Shown: positions 1 through 8,529, counted from the first letter of the stretch. The stretch is DNA of 64,000 nucleotides from Lewinellaceae bacterium (GCA_020636025.1 JACJYQ010000008.1:248001-312000); one strand, 5' to 3'. A program made the numbers and translations. The notes: a model not told the origin generated them from the letters alone.

Positions 1-827
1 CCTTTTTTGCCGGTTAATACAAATGACACGCTACCACCACCCTCGGTTTTCAATTTTGAAATAGGCCCTTCAATCAATGCCTTAGCCTGAAACGGACTTG
101 CTGAAACAAGGCCCGACAAGCGCTTGCGGTTACCCTCGCGTGTGTTCACATCTACAATGGCAGAAATACGGCCACCATAATCGGAGTTGAAACCACCGGT
201 CAGCACCTCCACATTCCGGATGAGTTCTGTTTCAAAAACCGAGAAAAAGCCAATGCTGTGGAAAGGGTTGTAGATGGTCATGCCATCCAGCAGGATTCTG
301 TTTTGAACAGGTGATCCACCACGAATATACAATTGGCCACCCTGATCGCCGGTAAATATCACACCGGGCAGTACTGTAAGGTATTGCGCCACGTCAGCCT
401 GTCCACCTGCCGAAGGCAGGGCCCGAATTTGTTTCGGTGTAATTTCAATTTTGGAAACAGCTACGTTTGTTTGGGCCTGTGCTTTTTTACCGCTGATTTC
501 TACTTCTCCCAATTGAGTGCCCCCTTCTGACAAAAAGTAATTCTGGAACAGTATCTCTCCCTTTTTGATCTCAATTTCCCCTCTATAGTCTTCATAACCT
601 AGATAGGATATAACCAACGTGTATTTCCCGACAGGAACATTCGTGACTGAAAAGAATCCGTTCACATCACTGGTGGTTCCCATTGAAGCATTTTCCAAAG
701 CAACCGAGGCAAATGGAAGAGGCTCAGCGCTGTCTTTGTCGTAAATATTTCCTCTGACCGTTCCCTTTTGCGCAATTGACAGAAAAGGAAACAGCAAAAC
801 CAATAGTAAAAAGGTAAAATTTCTCAT
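1..827 (-). CDS. TonB-dependent receptor, N-terminal part (cut by window edge)
   Basis: Outer-membrane receptor of the SusC/TonB-dependent class; about the first 275 residues are visible and the 3' part lies beyond base 1. The start is the ATG whose complement is at 825-827, giving a signal peptide (MRNFTFLLLVLLFPFLSIAQ). Residues ~22-105 form a CarboxypepD_reg-like beta-sandwich (GTVRGNIYDKDS...LPFASV, SDVNGFFSV), typical of Bacteroidota receptors. Residues from ~110 form the plug domain, with the recognisable IRGGSPVQNRILLDGMTIYN stretch. The substrate cannot be told from this part, and no SusD partner is visible on this side. It is transcribed divergently from lhgO. A good Bacteroidota promoter lies about 110 bases upstream (936-965). 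Confidence 0.9.
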   Translation of the reverse strand, partial: MRNFTFLLLVLLFPFLSIAQKGTVRGNIYDKDSAEPLPFASVALENASMGTTSDVNGFFSVTNVPVGKYTLVISYLGYEDYRGEIEIKKGEILFQNYFLSEGGTQLGEVEISGKKAQAQTNVAVSKIEITPKQIRALPSAGGQADVAQYLTVLPGVIFTGDQGGQLYIRGGSPVQNRILLDGMTIYNPFHSIGFFSVFETELIRNVEVLTGGFNSDYGGRISAIVDVNTREGNRKRLSGLVSASPFQAKALIEGPISKLKTEGGGSVSFVLTGKK

Positions 828-935
828 TTGTATGTTATTCATCGCACTTCTTTTGACCGTAAGTGTCATTCACATTGACGCTTTTATTGGATAGTTGGGT
901 TTGATCCGGCAGCAATCGATTTTGCCAAATCGCGG

Positions 936-965
936 CAAAGATAGATTTACTCTCATTCTTCCCAA
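936..965 (-). promoter_or_regulatory. Bacteroidota-type promoter for the TonB-dependent receptor
   Basis: On the minus strand, TTG (963-965) is followed after 19 bases by TATCTTTG (936-943), matching the primary sigma consensus of the phylum (TTG-N19-TAnnTTTG). It implies a leader of about 100 bases before the receptor ATG. Confidence 0.65.
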
Positions 966-1052
966 GAACCGAATAAGTCAGGTTATGACAAATAAGGCAA
1001 ATCCGACCAAATGCCAGTACTCTCAAGTCATTCTCTGTAATCGTTATTTATC

Positions 1053-1060
1053 TACTTTTG
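1053..1060 (+). promoter_or_regulatory. -7 element directly before lhgO
   Basis: TACTTTTG fits TAnnTTTG and ends four bases before the lhgO ATG at 1065. A start site at the usual distance would give a leaderless or nearly leaderless mRNA. No clear -33 TTG is seen at 19 bases. Confidence 0.4.
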
Positions 1061-1064
1061 CCTT

Positions 1065-2270
1065 ATGCGCCATGATATACTTATTGCCGGAGCAGGAATT
1101 GTTGGACTGGCTACGGCCTTACAATTGCAACGCCAAAGACCCGATCTGAAAATCGGGATCATTGAAAAGGAGGCTGGTTTGGCTGCTCACCAAAGCAGCC
1201 ACAACAGTGGTGTAATACACTCCGGTATTTACTATAAACCCAATAGCTTGCGGGCAACCAATTGCCTGCGTGGTTATAAATTGCTGCTTGAGTTTTGTCA
1301 GGAGCAGGGCGTTCCATTTGATGTCTGCGGTAAACTCATTGCCGCTGTAGACAATAGTGAATTGGAAGGTCTAGAGCGCATTTTTCAGCGTGGTAAGGAA
1401 AATGGACTCAAAGGGTTAAAAAAAATAAGCGGAGAAAAAGCTAAAGAGATCGAGCCCAATTTGGAATGCAAAGAGGCCGTTTGGGTGCCACAGGCAGGAA
1501 TCGTGAGTTATGCAGCAGTTGCCAGTCAATATGCGCGGATTTTTGAAGTGAATGGCGGCGAGATTTATCTGAAGCAAAAAGTGGTAGCCATACGTCAGGG
1601 CAGCAAACAGGTTGAAGTAGATACGGATAAAAACAATGGGACAACCTGGAATGCAAAAGTGTTTGTAAACTGCACCGGTTTGTATTCAGACAAAGTGGCA
1701 AAAATGTTGGGTGGAAAAGCTCCCGCTCAGATATTGCCGTTTCGGGGTGAGTATTACGATCTGGTCCCGGAAAGACAGCATTTGGTAAAAAACCTCATCT
1801 ATCCGGTCCCCAACCCAAGTTTTCCATTCCTGGGTGTGCACTTAACACGGATGATCGAAGGCGGTATAGAAGCGGGTCCAAATGCCGTACTGGCGTTCAG
1901 ACGTGAGGGATATTCCCGCTGGAACCTTAATATTAAAGAACTCAGCGAAACGCTTGTTTTCCCGGGTTTCCGAAAGATAGCAGCTAAATACTGGCGCGAC
2001 GGCTGGGCTGAAATGAAACGGTCGTATTTTAAAAGCCACTTCACCAAAGCCATTCAACGACTTGTCCCGGAAATTTCTGAAAAGGATCTGGTGCCTGGAA
2101 GAAGCGGTGTGCGGGCCATGGCTTGCGATGCCGAAGGCAATCTGATCGATGATTTTCTGATCCAAAGCAATAGCAGGATAGTGAATGTGCTAAACGCCCC
2201 GAGTCCTGCCGCAACAGCCTCCCTCGCCATTGGAGAAACGATAGCAGCCAAAGTATTGGAGCAATGCTGA
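1065..2270 (+). CDS. lhgO: L-2-hydroxyglutarate oxidase (FAD-dependent)
   Basis: FAD-dependent oxidoreductase of the DAO superfamily, LhgO/YgaF family, which oxidises L-2-hydroxyglutarate to 2-oxoglutarate, passing electrons to the quinone pool in studied members. The N-terminal Rossmann motif is G9-A-G11-I-V-G14, with E34 closing the ADP-binding fold. The family signature HNSGVIHSGIYY lies at residues 46-57. The C-terminal GRSGVRAMACD and NAPSPAATASLAIGE stretches close the FAD site. The 401-residue length is normal. The ATG at 1065 gives a start four residues before the first beta strand. Its stop overlaps the next gene by 7 bases, so it is probably transcribed with the polysaccharide genes, though a metabolic link is not evident. 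Confidence 0.93.
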   Translation: MRHDILIAGAGIVGLATALQLQRQRPDLKIGIIEKEAGLAAHQSSHNSGVIHSGIYYKPNSLRATNCLRGYKLLLEFCQEQGVPFDVCGKLIAAVDNSELEGLERIFQRGKENGLKGLKKISGEKAKEIEPNLECKEAVWVPQAGIVSYAAVASQYARIFEVNGGEIYLKQKVVAIRQGSKQVEVDTDKNNGTTWNAKVFVNCTGLYSDKVAKMLGGKAPAQILPFRGEYYDLVPERQHLVKNLIYPVPNPSFPFLGVHLTRMIEGGIEAGPNAVLAFRREGYSRWNLNIKELSETLVFPGFRKIAAKYWRDGWAEMKRSYFKSHFTKAIQRLVPEISEKDLVPGRSGVRAMACDAEGNLIDDFLIQSNSRIVNVLNAPSPAATASLAIGETIAAKVLEQC

Positions 2271-3589
2271 AAATATATACCGCATCTACAGCTCTGCCTG
2301 AAAAAGAATACGTTTTCAAGGTAGTTTTCGGTGAAATGCTGAAAATCCCCTATCAGGTCATTCCAATAGATACGGAAGTACATTTTCGACTTGTTTTGCC
2401 AAATGGCCATGAACTGTTCATTGCCGATCAATTTGAAATACCTGATCAAACGGCGGTAATTCCGGAACCAAACAACATCCCGGGAGAATGCGAAAATCCT
2501 TTCCAAAAGGGTGAAACCATTATTGGCATTTTTGGATCACCAGAATTTTCCATAGAAAGTCAATCAATTACATGCGGGCTGGATCTCTTTGCCTCCATAT
2601 TTTTCATGCTAAGCAGATGGGAGGAAAGAGTCAATTCAGCTCGTGACATGCACGACAGGTTTCCTGCCGCTGAGTCTTTGGCTTACAAGGCAGGTTTTCT
2701 GCAACGCCCGGTTGTAAATGAGTGGGTGGATCTGATATGGAATATGCTGGTTAAACTTGGCTGGAACGGCACAAGGCCAACTAGACAATACAGATTATTG
2801 CTTTCCTGCGATGTGGATCACCCAAAGCAATGGTGGCAATTCTTCGACAGGTTCAAATCCCTGGGCGGAGCGCTGATAATTAGAAGAAGCATCGGAGAAG
2901 CATTGTATTTGATTAAAAATCAGTCATTTACCCGAAAAGACCCCTATGATGTATTTGATGAGTGGCAAGCCTTATTCGAGCAAAATCGGCTTATAGTACA
3001 ATTCAATTTCATGGGAAAGCGGCCAATGGAAAGCGACTGTTGGTACCCACTTCATCACCCTTATGTGCTGAATTTAATTCGAAACCTCTCAGAGCAAGGA
3101 CATGAAATTGGCTTTCACCCTGGGTACGAATCTTATAACAACCCGGCGTTATTCCTTGAGGAATTAAACTCTCTTCAATCTGTATCCCCCAAACCAGTAG
3201 AAGCCGGGAGGCAGCATTATTTGCGTTTCCAAATACCAGAAACCTGGCAGACATGGGATACTGCCAACTTAAAAAGAGACAGCACACTTGGTTACCCGGA
3301 AGAACCAGGATTCCGATGCGGGATTTGCCACGATTTCCCTGTGTATGATCTGGAAAACCGGAAGATACTTGCCTTGCGGGAACAGCCACTAATCGCCATG
3401 GATGTCACCCTGGCACAGTACAAAAAGTACAGCCCGGAGGAGGGAGCTGCCTGTTTGCATGCTCTGTACCTGGAAGTAAAAAAACATCGCGGAGATTTTA
3501 CTTTACTTTGGCACAACTCTTCCTGGAACAGTTACTATTGGGAGCCCTGGAAAAGAGTATTTACAGATTTTATGGCCAAAAAGGGTTGA
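2264..3589 (+). CDS. Polysaccharide deacetylase-like protein (DUF7033-type N-terminus)
   Basis: A 441-residue protein of a Bacteroidota family with a mixed N-terminal domain (~1-165) and a carbohydrate-esterase-4-like C-terminal part. The metal-binding Asp motif is in LLLSCDVDHPKQWW (C182-D183-V-D185-H186). Further His candidates are H280 and H285 in HEIGFHPGYES, and a late strand has FTLLWHNSSW. No signal peptide is seen, so it probably acts in the cytoplasm. Enzymes of this fold remove N- or O-acetyl groups from sugars; the actual substrate is unknown. It overlaps lhgO by 7 bases and is followed after 7 bases by a Wzi-like gene, which supports a role in surface polysaccharide. Confidence 0.78.
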   Translation: MLKIYTASTALPEKEYVFKVVFGEMLKIPYQVIPIDTEVHFRLVLPNGHELFIADQFEIPDQTAVIPEPNNIPGECENPFQKGETIIGIFGSPEFSIESQSITCGLDLFASIFFMLSRWEERVNSARDMHDRFPAAESLAYKAGFLQRPVVNEWVDLIWNMLVKLGWNGTRPTRQYRLLLSCDVDHPKQWWQFFDRFKSLGGALIIRRSIGEALYLIKNQSFTRKDPYDVFDEWQALFEQNRLIVQFNFMGKRPMESDCWYPLHHPYVLNLIRNLSEQGHEIGFHPGYESYNNPALFLEELNSLQSVSPKPVEAGRQHYLRFQIPETWQTWDTANLKRDSTLGYPEEPGFRCGICHDFPVYDLENRKILALREQPLIAMDVTLAQYKKYSPEEGAACLHALYLEVKKHRGDFTLLWHNSSWNSYYWEPWKRVFTDFMAKKG

Positions 3590-3596
3590 AAGGTTT

Positions 3597-5318
3597 ATGA
3601 GCAACATTTACAGAATCGATTCTGGTTTTTCATGTCAGGTAATTTGCCTGATCCTGTGCGGATTGTTTTTGCCCGGGCTCATTCAGGCACAGCCCGATTT
3701 TTTCCCGATCCAGTCTCAGGCAAGCTACCTCCTGGATAGGATGGAAATTTTGAATATTGGAGAGACAAACTTGCACTCAGAAATCAGGAATTATCAGAGA
3801 AATGATGCCGGATCGGTGATTAGCTCATTGGATAGTTCTGCCTGTAATTCAGACAGGGTCGACCGTTACGATTTGCAATACCTGGCTGCCGAAAGCAGCG
3901 AATGGCTGCCAGACAGCAATCAGTATTTTCCAAAATCACGCAGAGCCCTGCTGAAATACTTTTATAAGTCTCCAGCTAAATTATTTGAAGTCAACTCCCG
4001 GTATTTCACCATGCGCATCAACCCAATGTTTGACTTTCAATTGGGGAAGGAAAAAGATGATAATGAGCCGCTTTTCATAAATCACAGAGGACTGGAAATC
4101 CGTGGATCCGTAGATAAAAAGGCATTTTTTTATACAAATCTGGTTGAGTCGCAGCTGCGTTACCCTGCCTATGTGCGCTCCTGGGTTAGTGATTATTTGG
4201 CTATTCCCGGGGCTGGTTTTTACAAAAATTACAAAAGCAGCCTTTTCAATACCCAAAGCGCCTACGACTTTAATGTAGCCACAGCTTATGTAGGATTCCA
4301 GGTATCCAAACACATCGGCATTCAGTTTGGTCATGCCCAACATTTTATAGGAAATGGTTATCGATCGGTGCTGTTGAGTGACTTTTCAAATCCAGCCTTC
4401 TTTCTAAAACTAAGCACGCGGGTATGGAAGCTGCATTATCAGAATTTGTTTCTGGAATTAAGTCCGGTATCGCAAGTCTCGATACCCGATGGAACTATAC
4501 TTCCCAAAAAATATGCAGCCATTCATTACTTGAGTTTTAAAGCTTCTCCAAAATTCTCCATAGGTTTCTTTGAGGCCAGTATTTTCCATCGAAGCAGGCA
4601 ATTTGAATTTCAATACCTGAATCCAGTCATCTTTTACCGAACCGTGGAAGGCATGATTGGCAGTCCGGATAATGTGTTACTTGGTTTCAACGCTCAATAC
4701 AATCCGGTTCCGGGCATCCAGCTTTACGGGCAGTTTATGTTCGACGAATTTCGTTTAAAGGAATTTTTCAGCAACAAGGGTTGGTGGGCCAATAAATACA
4801 GTGCGCAAGCAGGCATCAAATACCTGAATGCCTTTTCGATAGAACATTTGGACCTTCAAATGGAATACAACAGCGTCCAGCCTTATACCTATTCACACAA
4901 TGACCCTTACGACAGCTATACACATTACAACCAGGCCCTGGCGCATCCGCTCGGCGCCAATTTCAGAGAAATGGTCTGGATAGCTCGCTTCCGGCCGCTC
5001 CCTCGAATCTTTCTAACGGCGAGGGCAATATTGGCCAAATCAGGAGAAAACAACGATGCAGAAAACTGGGGAAGCAACCCATTGCTCAGCTACGATGACC
5101 GGGTTCAGGATTACGGGAATCAAATCGGGCAGGGCATTTCAACCCGGATATTGTTGGCAGGTTTTGATGCTTCCTGGATGTTTTATCACAATCTTTTCGC
5201 CGACTTGAAATTTTTAGTTCGCAAAAAAAACAGTGGAGAAAGCCTACGTGATCAGGAAAGCAAACTCTTTAGTTTTGGTTTAAGGATGAACCTCTGGCCA
5301 GGCAATCTTGACTTTTGA
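3597..5318 (+). CDS. Wzi/RemB-like outer-membrane protein
   Basis: A 573-residue exported protein with a hydrophobic N-terminal signal (CQVICLILCGLFLPGLIQAQ). The rest alternates aromatic and polar residues like an outer-membrane beta-barrel: GRNGYRSVLLSD-like turns, FGHAQHFIGNGYRS, SIGFFEASIFHRSRQFEFQY, and a C-terminal strand ending LNLWPGNLDF-like with a terminal Phe. It resembles the capsule assembly Wzi family and gliding-associated RemB of Bacteroidota. Wzi-type barrels bind capsular polysaccharide at the surface; RemB is linked to motility adhesins. It sits between a deacetylase-like gene and an UpxY-like gene with spacings of 7 and 4 bases. The exact family member cannot be settled from sequence alone. 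Confidence 0.72.
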   Translation: MSNIYRIDSGFSCQVICLILCGLFLPGLIQAQPDFFPIQSQASYLLDRMEILNIGETNLHSEIRNYQRNDAGSVISSLDSSACNSDRVDRYDLQYLAAESSEWLPDSNQYFPKSRRALLKYFYKSPAKLFEVNSRYFTMRINPMFDFQLGKEKDDNEPLFINHRGLEIRGSVDKKAFFYTNLVESQLRYPAYVRSWVSDYLAIPGAGFYKNYKSSLFNTQSAYDFNVATAYVGFQVSKHIGIQFGHAQHFIGNGYRSVLLSDFSNPAFFLKLSTRVWKLHYQNLFLELSPVSQVSIPDGTILPKKYAAIHYLSFKASPKFSIGFFEASIFHRSRQFEFQYLNPVIFYRTVEGMIGSPDNVLLGFNAQYNPVPGIQLYGQFMFDEFRLKEFFSNKGWWANKYSAQAGIKYLNAFSIEHLDLQMEYNSVQPYTYSHNDPYDSYTHYNQALAHPLGANFREMVWIARFRPLPRIFLTARAILAKSGENNDAENWGSNPLLSYDDRVQDYGNQIGQGISTRILLAGFDASWMFYHNLFADLKFLVRKKNSGESLRDQESKLFSFGLRMNLWPGNLDF

Positions 5319-5322
5319 GGAA

Positions 5323-5892
5323 ATGGCAAAAGGCTCCTCCATATATGATCTTGATTCAGGCACACCGCGCTGGTTTGCCGTTCAAACGCGGTCCAAAAGC
5401 GAGAAGTTTGTAGTACGGATGCTTCATAAAAAGGGCATTACCTGTTATCTGCCTCTAATGAAAATTATGCGGAAATATTCGCGCAGCAAACGCCTGGTGG
5501 AAAAACCGCTGATCAATTGCTACGTATTTGTATACATTACCAGAGAACATTACCTGCCGGTATTGGAAACCGAAAATGTAAGCGGTTTTGTAAAATTCAA
5601 CCGTGATCTGGTGGCCATACCCGAAGAAGAGATGGCCACGATCAGACGTGTTTCGCTCGAAGAAGACCTCGATGTACAAACCATTGCCGGACAAATATCA
5701 AGTGGCGACCATGTAGAAATTGCGGCCGGGACATTAACGGGGTTAAAGGGGAAAGTGATCAAACAGGAAGGAAAGCAGCAATTTCAGATCGAGCTGGCAA
5801 GTCTGGGTATGAGCTTGCTAATCAGTGTAAATGCTGCATTTCTGGAAAAGATACCCAGAGGAAGCTCTGATTGGATGGGTTTTCAAAATTAG
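5323..5892 (+). CDS. UpxY-type NusG/RfaH-like transcription antiterminator
   Basis: A 189-residue NusG paralogue. The NGN domain begins at RWFAVQTRSKSEKFVVRML and includes the family stretch KPLINCYVFVYI. A C-terminal KOW motif lies at about residues 126-145 (SGDHVEIAAGTLTGLKGKVI). Such proteins (UpxY in Bacteroides, LoaP, RfaH) bind elongating RNA polymerase and allow long polysaccharide operons to be read through. The ATG at 5323 is preferred over an in-frame TTG at 5308; it sits 4 bases after the Wzi-like gene. Unusually it is the last gene of its operon, and its stop overlaps the convergent mmcQ stop by 4 bases, so it must act elsewhere or on its own operon. Confidence 0.85.
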   Translation: MAKGSSIYDLDSGTPRWFAVQTRSKSEKFVVRMLHKKGITCYLPLMKIMRKYSRSKRLVEKPLINCYVFVYITREHYLPVLETENVSGFVKFNRDLVAIPEEEMATIRRVSLEEDLDVQTIAGQISSGDHVEIAAGTLTGLKGKVIKQEGKQQFQIELASLGMSLLISVNAAFLEKIPRGSSDWMGFQN

Positions 5893-6245
5893 AGCTGGGC
5901 TAATTCCTCTTTTTGTGCTTTTTTAAGGGTTTTCACTACTTGTTCGTAGCTGTGATCAATCAACTGTTTTAGTAAAGCATCTCCCAAACCACCTTCAAAC
6001 TCCACGGTATTCCAATGTGCCTTGTTCATGTGCCAGCCCGGTTGAATTTCCGGGTATTGCTCCCTTAGTTCAACGGCATAATCCGGCTCGCACTTCAGAT
6101 TCACCTTAAAAGGAATATTGTCGAGTCCTGTAATGGCGAATATTTTACCCATTACCCGGAGACACAAGGTGTGTTCATCAAATGGGAAATCATCCGAGGT
6201 TCCTTTTTTAGAAAGGCAGTATTCCCTGAATTCTTCGACATTCAT
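5889..6245 (-). CDS. MmcQ/YjbR family protein
   Basis: A 118-residue protein of the MmcQ/YjbR (DUF419) family, a small alpha/beta fold with a helix-turn-helix-like arrangement whose function is unknown. Visible family features are FREYCLSKKGTSDDFPFDE near the N-terminus, VMGKIFAITGL, FKVNLKCEPDYAVELREQYP and the conserved HMNKAHWNTVEFEG. I chose the ATG at 6243-6245 (MNVEEFREYC), which gives the normal family length; an open frame continues to 6347 but that extension lies inside the upstream kinase gene and has no family sequence. It lies 13 bases behind the deoxynucleoside kinase, probably as the second gene of a two-gene operon. Confidence 0.88.
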   Translation of the reverse strand: MNVEEFREYCLSKKGTSDDFPFDEHTLCLRVMGKIFAITGLDNIPFKVNLKCEPDYAVELREQYPEIQPGWHMNKAHWNTVEFEGGLGDALLKQLIDHSYEQVVKTLKKAQKEELAQL

Positions 6246-6258
6246 AGGAGATGGGTTT

Positions 6259-6909
6259 TCAGAACAAGCCGTGTAGTTCTGCCTGAACCATTTCAAGCAC
6301 CTTGGCGGAATGCTCTTTGTTGGAAGAGAAATCGAGATCATCGACATTGATTACCAATAGTTTCCCTTCGCGATAACCGCTTATCCAGTTTTCGTAGCGC
6401 TCATTCAGCCTTTTAAGGTAATCCAAACTGATATTCCCTTCATAATCGCGACCACGCATTTGTATATGGTCTACAAGGGTTGGAATGCTGGCTTTTAGAT
6501 AAATAAGCAGATCAGGAGCTTTAATCTGTGATACGATGGATTGAAAGAGCGTGAGATAATTCTCAAAGTCGCGTCTTTCCATCAAGCCCATGTCTGCAAG
6601 ATTTGGAGCAAATATGAAAGCATCTTCATAGATGGTTCGATCCTGGATAACCGTCCTGTTCCCCTGGAGAATGGTTAGCACCTGTTGGTACCGACTGGAT
6701 AAAAAGAAGACCTGCAGGTTGAAAGACCAGCGTTTCATATCCAGATAAAAATCGGAGAGATAGGGGTTGTTTTCGGTGTTTTCATAATGAACATCCCAGC
6801 CAAAGTGCCTGGCAAGGATTTCTGTGAGGGTAGTTTTTCCTGCGCCGATATTTCCGGCAATGGCAACGTGTTTGATGGTAGTTTTCTCGGTTGGCAGCCC
6901 TGTGATCAT
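6259..6909 (-). CDS. Deoxynucleoside kinase
   Basis: Cytoplasmic salvage enzyme of the dCK/dGK family, transferring phosphate from ATP to a deoxynucleoside. The P-loop is at residues 19-27 (G-N-I-G-A-G-K25-T-T). The conserved DRTIYEDAFIF segment (ERS/DRS-type site) follows at about 89-99, and the lid arginine region at ~150-165 (MRGRDYEGNISLDYL). Length (216 residues) is typical of Bacteroidota deoxyadenosine/deoxycytidine kinases; the preferred base cannot be read from the sequence. It is divergent from the 7150 operon, with a 240-base intergenic region between them. Confidence 0.9.
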   Translation of the reverse strand: MITGLPTEKTTIKHVAIAGNIGAGKTTLTEILARHFGWDVHYENTENNPYLSDFYLDMKRWSFNLQVFFLSSRYQQVLTILQGNRTVIQDRTIYEDAFIFAPNLADMGLMERRDFENYLTLFQSIVSQIKAPDLLIYLKASIPTLVDHIQMRGRDYEGNISLDYLKRLNERYENWISGYREGKLLVINVDDLDFSSNKEHSAKVLEMVQAELHGLF

Positions 6910-7031
6910 GGGAATTCTTACTTCTTTTTACACTAGAATTTTTTCTATCTTTATAAGAGCGAAGGTAGCAGTTCAAACATCTTTTGTGCAGAACAAAAAC
7001 TCTTTTTTACTAACATCCCGAACAGAAAGTT

Positions 7032-7039
7032 ACATTTGC
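7032..7039 (+). promoter_or_regulatory. Candidate -7 element of the 7150-9445 gene group
   Basis: TACATTTG matches TAnnTTTG. No TTG lies at exactly 19 bases upstream, only a T-rich run. The predicted start would leave a leader of about 100 bases that contains the hairpin at 7106-7139. Confidence 0.35.
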
Positions 7040-7105
7040 TACGGGCGTTGAACGAGTATCGCCGCAATTTCAACGGGTGTGACAGGTCAATCATCTAAGC
7101 TTTTT

Positions 7106-7139
7106 GGGTACAGACGGCTAATTACCGTACTTCGTACCC
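7106..7139 (+). promoter_or_regulatory. Inverted repeat in the leader before the 7150 gene
   Basis: Outer arms GGGTAC (7106-7111) and GTACCC (7134-7139) enclose inner arms ACGG and CCGT, giving an interrupted stem that ends 10 bases before the ATG at 7150. It could be a translation-blocking hairpin or an operator; there is no T-run, so it is not a typical terminator. Confidence 0.35.
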
Positions 7140-7149
7140 GAAAATAAAG

Positions 7150-7374
7150 ATGCCACCCGATTCATCATTAAATCATGTAGATATGTCAAACAATGGATCC
7201 GGTAAAAGCACTTGGGTAACCTGGCTTGGTATTTTTGTTATCGCAGGCATTGCTGCTTTTTTGGTGCTCAGACAATTCTTTCCTGAAATCGTAGAGCAAA
7301 TCGCAGCAGGCATCGTCGCATTTTTTGCCTTTCTTTTCACGCTGGTATTCAGAAGAAAAAATAAAGGCAGTTAA
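7150..7374 (+). CDS. Small two-helix membrane protein
   Basis: A 74-residue protein of no recognised family. It has a polar N-terminus, two hydrophobic helices at about residues 22-40 (VTWLGIFVIAGIAAFLVL) and 48-66 (IVEQIAAGIVAFFAFLFTLV), and a basic tail (FRRKNKGS) that should sit in the cytoplasm. A second possible start is Met12 (7183), which gives a protein with a more usual N-terminus. It ends 18 bases before an ABC ATPase gene and is probably co-transcribed with it. It is too short to be the missing permease by itself, but could be a small partner. Confidence 0.55.
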   Translation: MPPDSSLNHVDMSNNGSGKSTWVTWLGIFVIAGIAAFLVLRQFFPEIVEQIAAGIVAFFAFLFTLVFRRKNKGS

Positions 7375-7392
7375 ACAAATTCTGTCGTACTC

Positions 7393-8115
7393 ATGCTGAT
7401 TTCAATTAAAAACCTGAACAAAACCTACATCATGGGCTCTGAAAAAGTAGAGGCCCTGAAAGATGTAAGCATTGACATTGACCAAAACGAGTACGTTGCG
7501 CTTATGGGCCCTTCGGGAAGCGGCAAGTCAACACTCATGAATCTATTAGGTTGTCTTGATTCCCCAACCCGGGGAAAATACTGGTTGAATGGAAGAGAAG
7601 TCAGCACCATGGACGACAGCGAACTGGCTGAGGTTCGGAACAAAGACATCGGGTTTGTCTTTCAAACTTTTAATCTCCTGCCAAGACTTTCTTCCCTTGA
7701 AAACGTGGCTTTACCATTGGTTTATGCCGGAGTAGGGAAAGAAGAGCGGCTTGATAAAGCCAAGGTTACTCTGGAATCGGTTGGACTGGGAGACCGGGTA
7801 ATGCACAAACCCAATGAGCTTTCAGGTGGTCAGCGGCAAAGGGTGGCAGTTGCCAGGGCATTGGTGAACGATCCTGCCATCATACTGGCAGATGAGCCCA
7901 CCGGTAACCTGGATACCAAAACCAGTTATGAAATCATGGGCCTCCTCGAAGAAATTCACAAGGCGGGTAATACCGTAATTGTAGTAACCCACGAAAACGA
8001 CATTGCCGCTCATGCGCACCGGATCATCCGCTTGCGAGATGGACTTGTGGAAAGTGATGAAGTCAATAAAAACATTGTGCGCACCGGAAAATCCCCCGAA
8101 GTCGCAGAAGGATAA
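7393..8115 (+). CDS. ABC transporter ATPase, LolD/MacB type, without a permease
   Basis: A 240-residue nucleotide-binding subunit of the LolD/MacB/FtsE class. Walker A is GPSGSGKST (residues 39-47), the Q-loop is in GFVFQTFNLLPRL, the signature is LSGGQRQR (~142-149), Walker B is ILADEP (~161-166) followed by TGNLD, and the switch His is in VTHEND. Members drive lipoprotein release (LolCDE), export through MacA-MacB-TolC or cell-division functions. No MacB/LolC-type permease is encoded nearby, so its partner is either elsewhere or the small membrane protein directly upstream. The next gene starts 3 bases after its stop. Confidence 0.9.
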   Translation: MLISIKNLNKTYIMGSEKVEALKDVSIDIDQNEYVALMGPSGSGKSTLMNLLGCLDSPTRGKYWLNGREVSTMDDSELAEVRNKDIGFVFQTFNLLPRLSSLENVALPLVYAGVGKEERLDKAKVTLESVGLGDRVMHKPNELSGGQRQRVAVARALVNDPAIILADEPTGNLDTKTSYEIMGLLEEIHKAGNTVIVVTHENDIAAHAHRIIRLRDGLVESDEVNKNIVRTGKSPEVAEG

Positions 8116-8118
8116 TTT

Positions 8119-8529
8119 ATGACGCTTGAAAAGGTAATATATGCATTCCAACAATCTGCCCGATGGGGCTTGGGAAGCATACTTTGCCTTTTTATAGTCA
8201 CCAACTGTTTGGGACAATCCATTATCAGTAAAGAATTCAAAGGTCCTCTTGATACTTTTCAAGTATCAAAGTCAGCATTTTTGGGAAGTGATTTATTAAA
8301 AATAAATACTTTTTCCAGCCCCGATTTTCCACTTCAACTTCCCGAAAAAAAACCACCCTATTCAACCTGCATGATACCACAGTGGTCGGCAGATGAGCTG
8401 CCCTTTTTCTGCCGTATCGAGCACAAATGGTCAAAATCAATCAAAGCTCCCCCAATGAAATTCCGCCTGGGATCAGTGGATTATGTCGATTGGCTGGAAG
8501 GCAAAAGTTTTGACCGCACCAGAAATTGA
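8119..8529 (+). CDS. Small exported protein of unknown function
   Basis: A 136-residue protein with a probable signal segment (WGLGSILCLFIVTNCLGQ, cleavage near residue 33). The mature part is short and ends in a conserved-looking block, FFCRIEHKWSK...FRLGSVDYVDWLEGK. Small Bacteroidota proteins with this FCRIE...FRLGSVDYVDxLEGK ending occur repeatedly and have no assigned function (from memory, not searched). It starts 3 bases after the ABC ATPase gene, so it belongs to the same transcript. No lipoprotein Cys is present. Confidence 0.65.
   Translation: MTLEKVIYAFQQSARWGLGSILCLFIVTNCLGQSIISKEFKGPLDTFQVSKSAFLGSDLLKINTFSSPDFPLQLPEKKPPYSTCMIPQWSADELPFFCRIEHKWSKSIKAPPMKFRLGSVDYVDWLEGKSFDRTRN

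Noticed and set aside
5889..6347. 152-residue version of the MmcQ/YjbR protein
   Set aside because: The extra N-terminus lies inside the kinase gene and has no family sequence; the ATG at 6245 gives the usual length.
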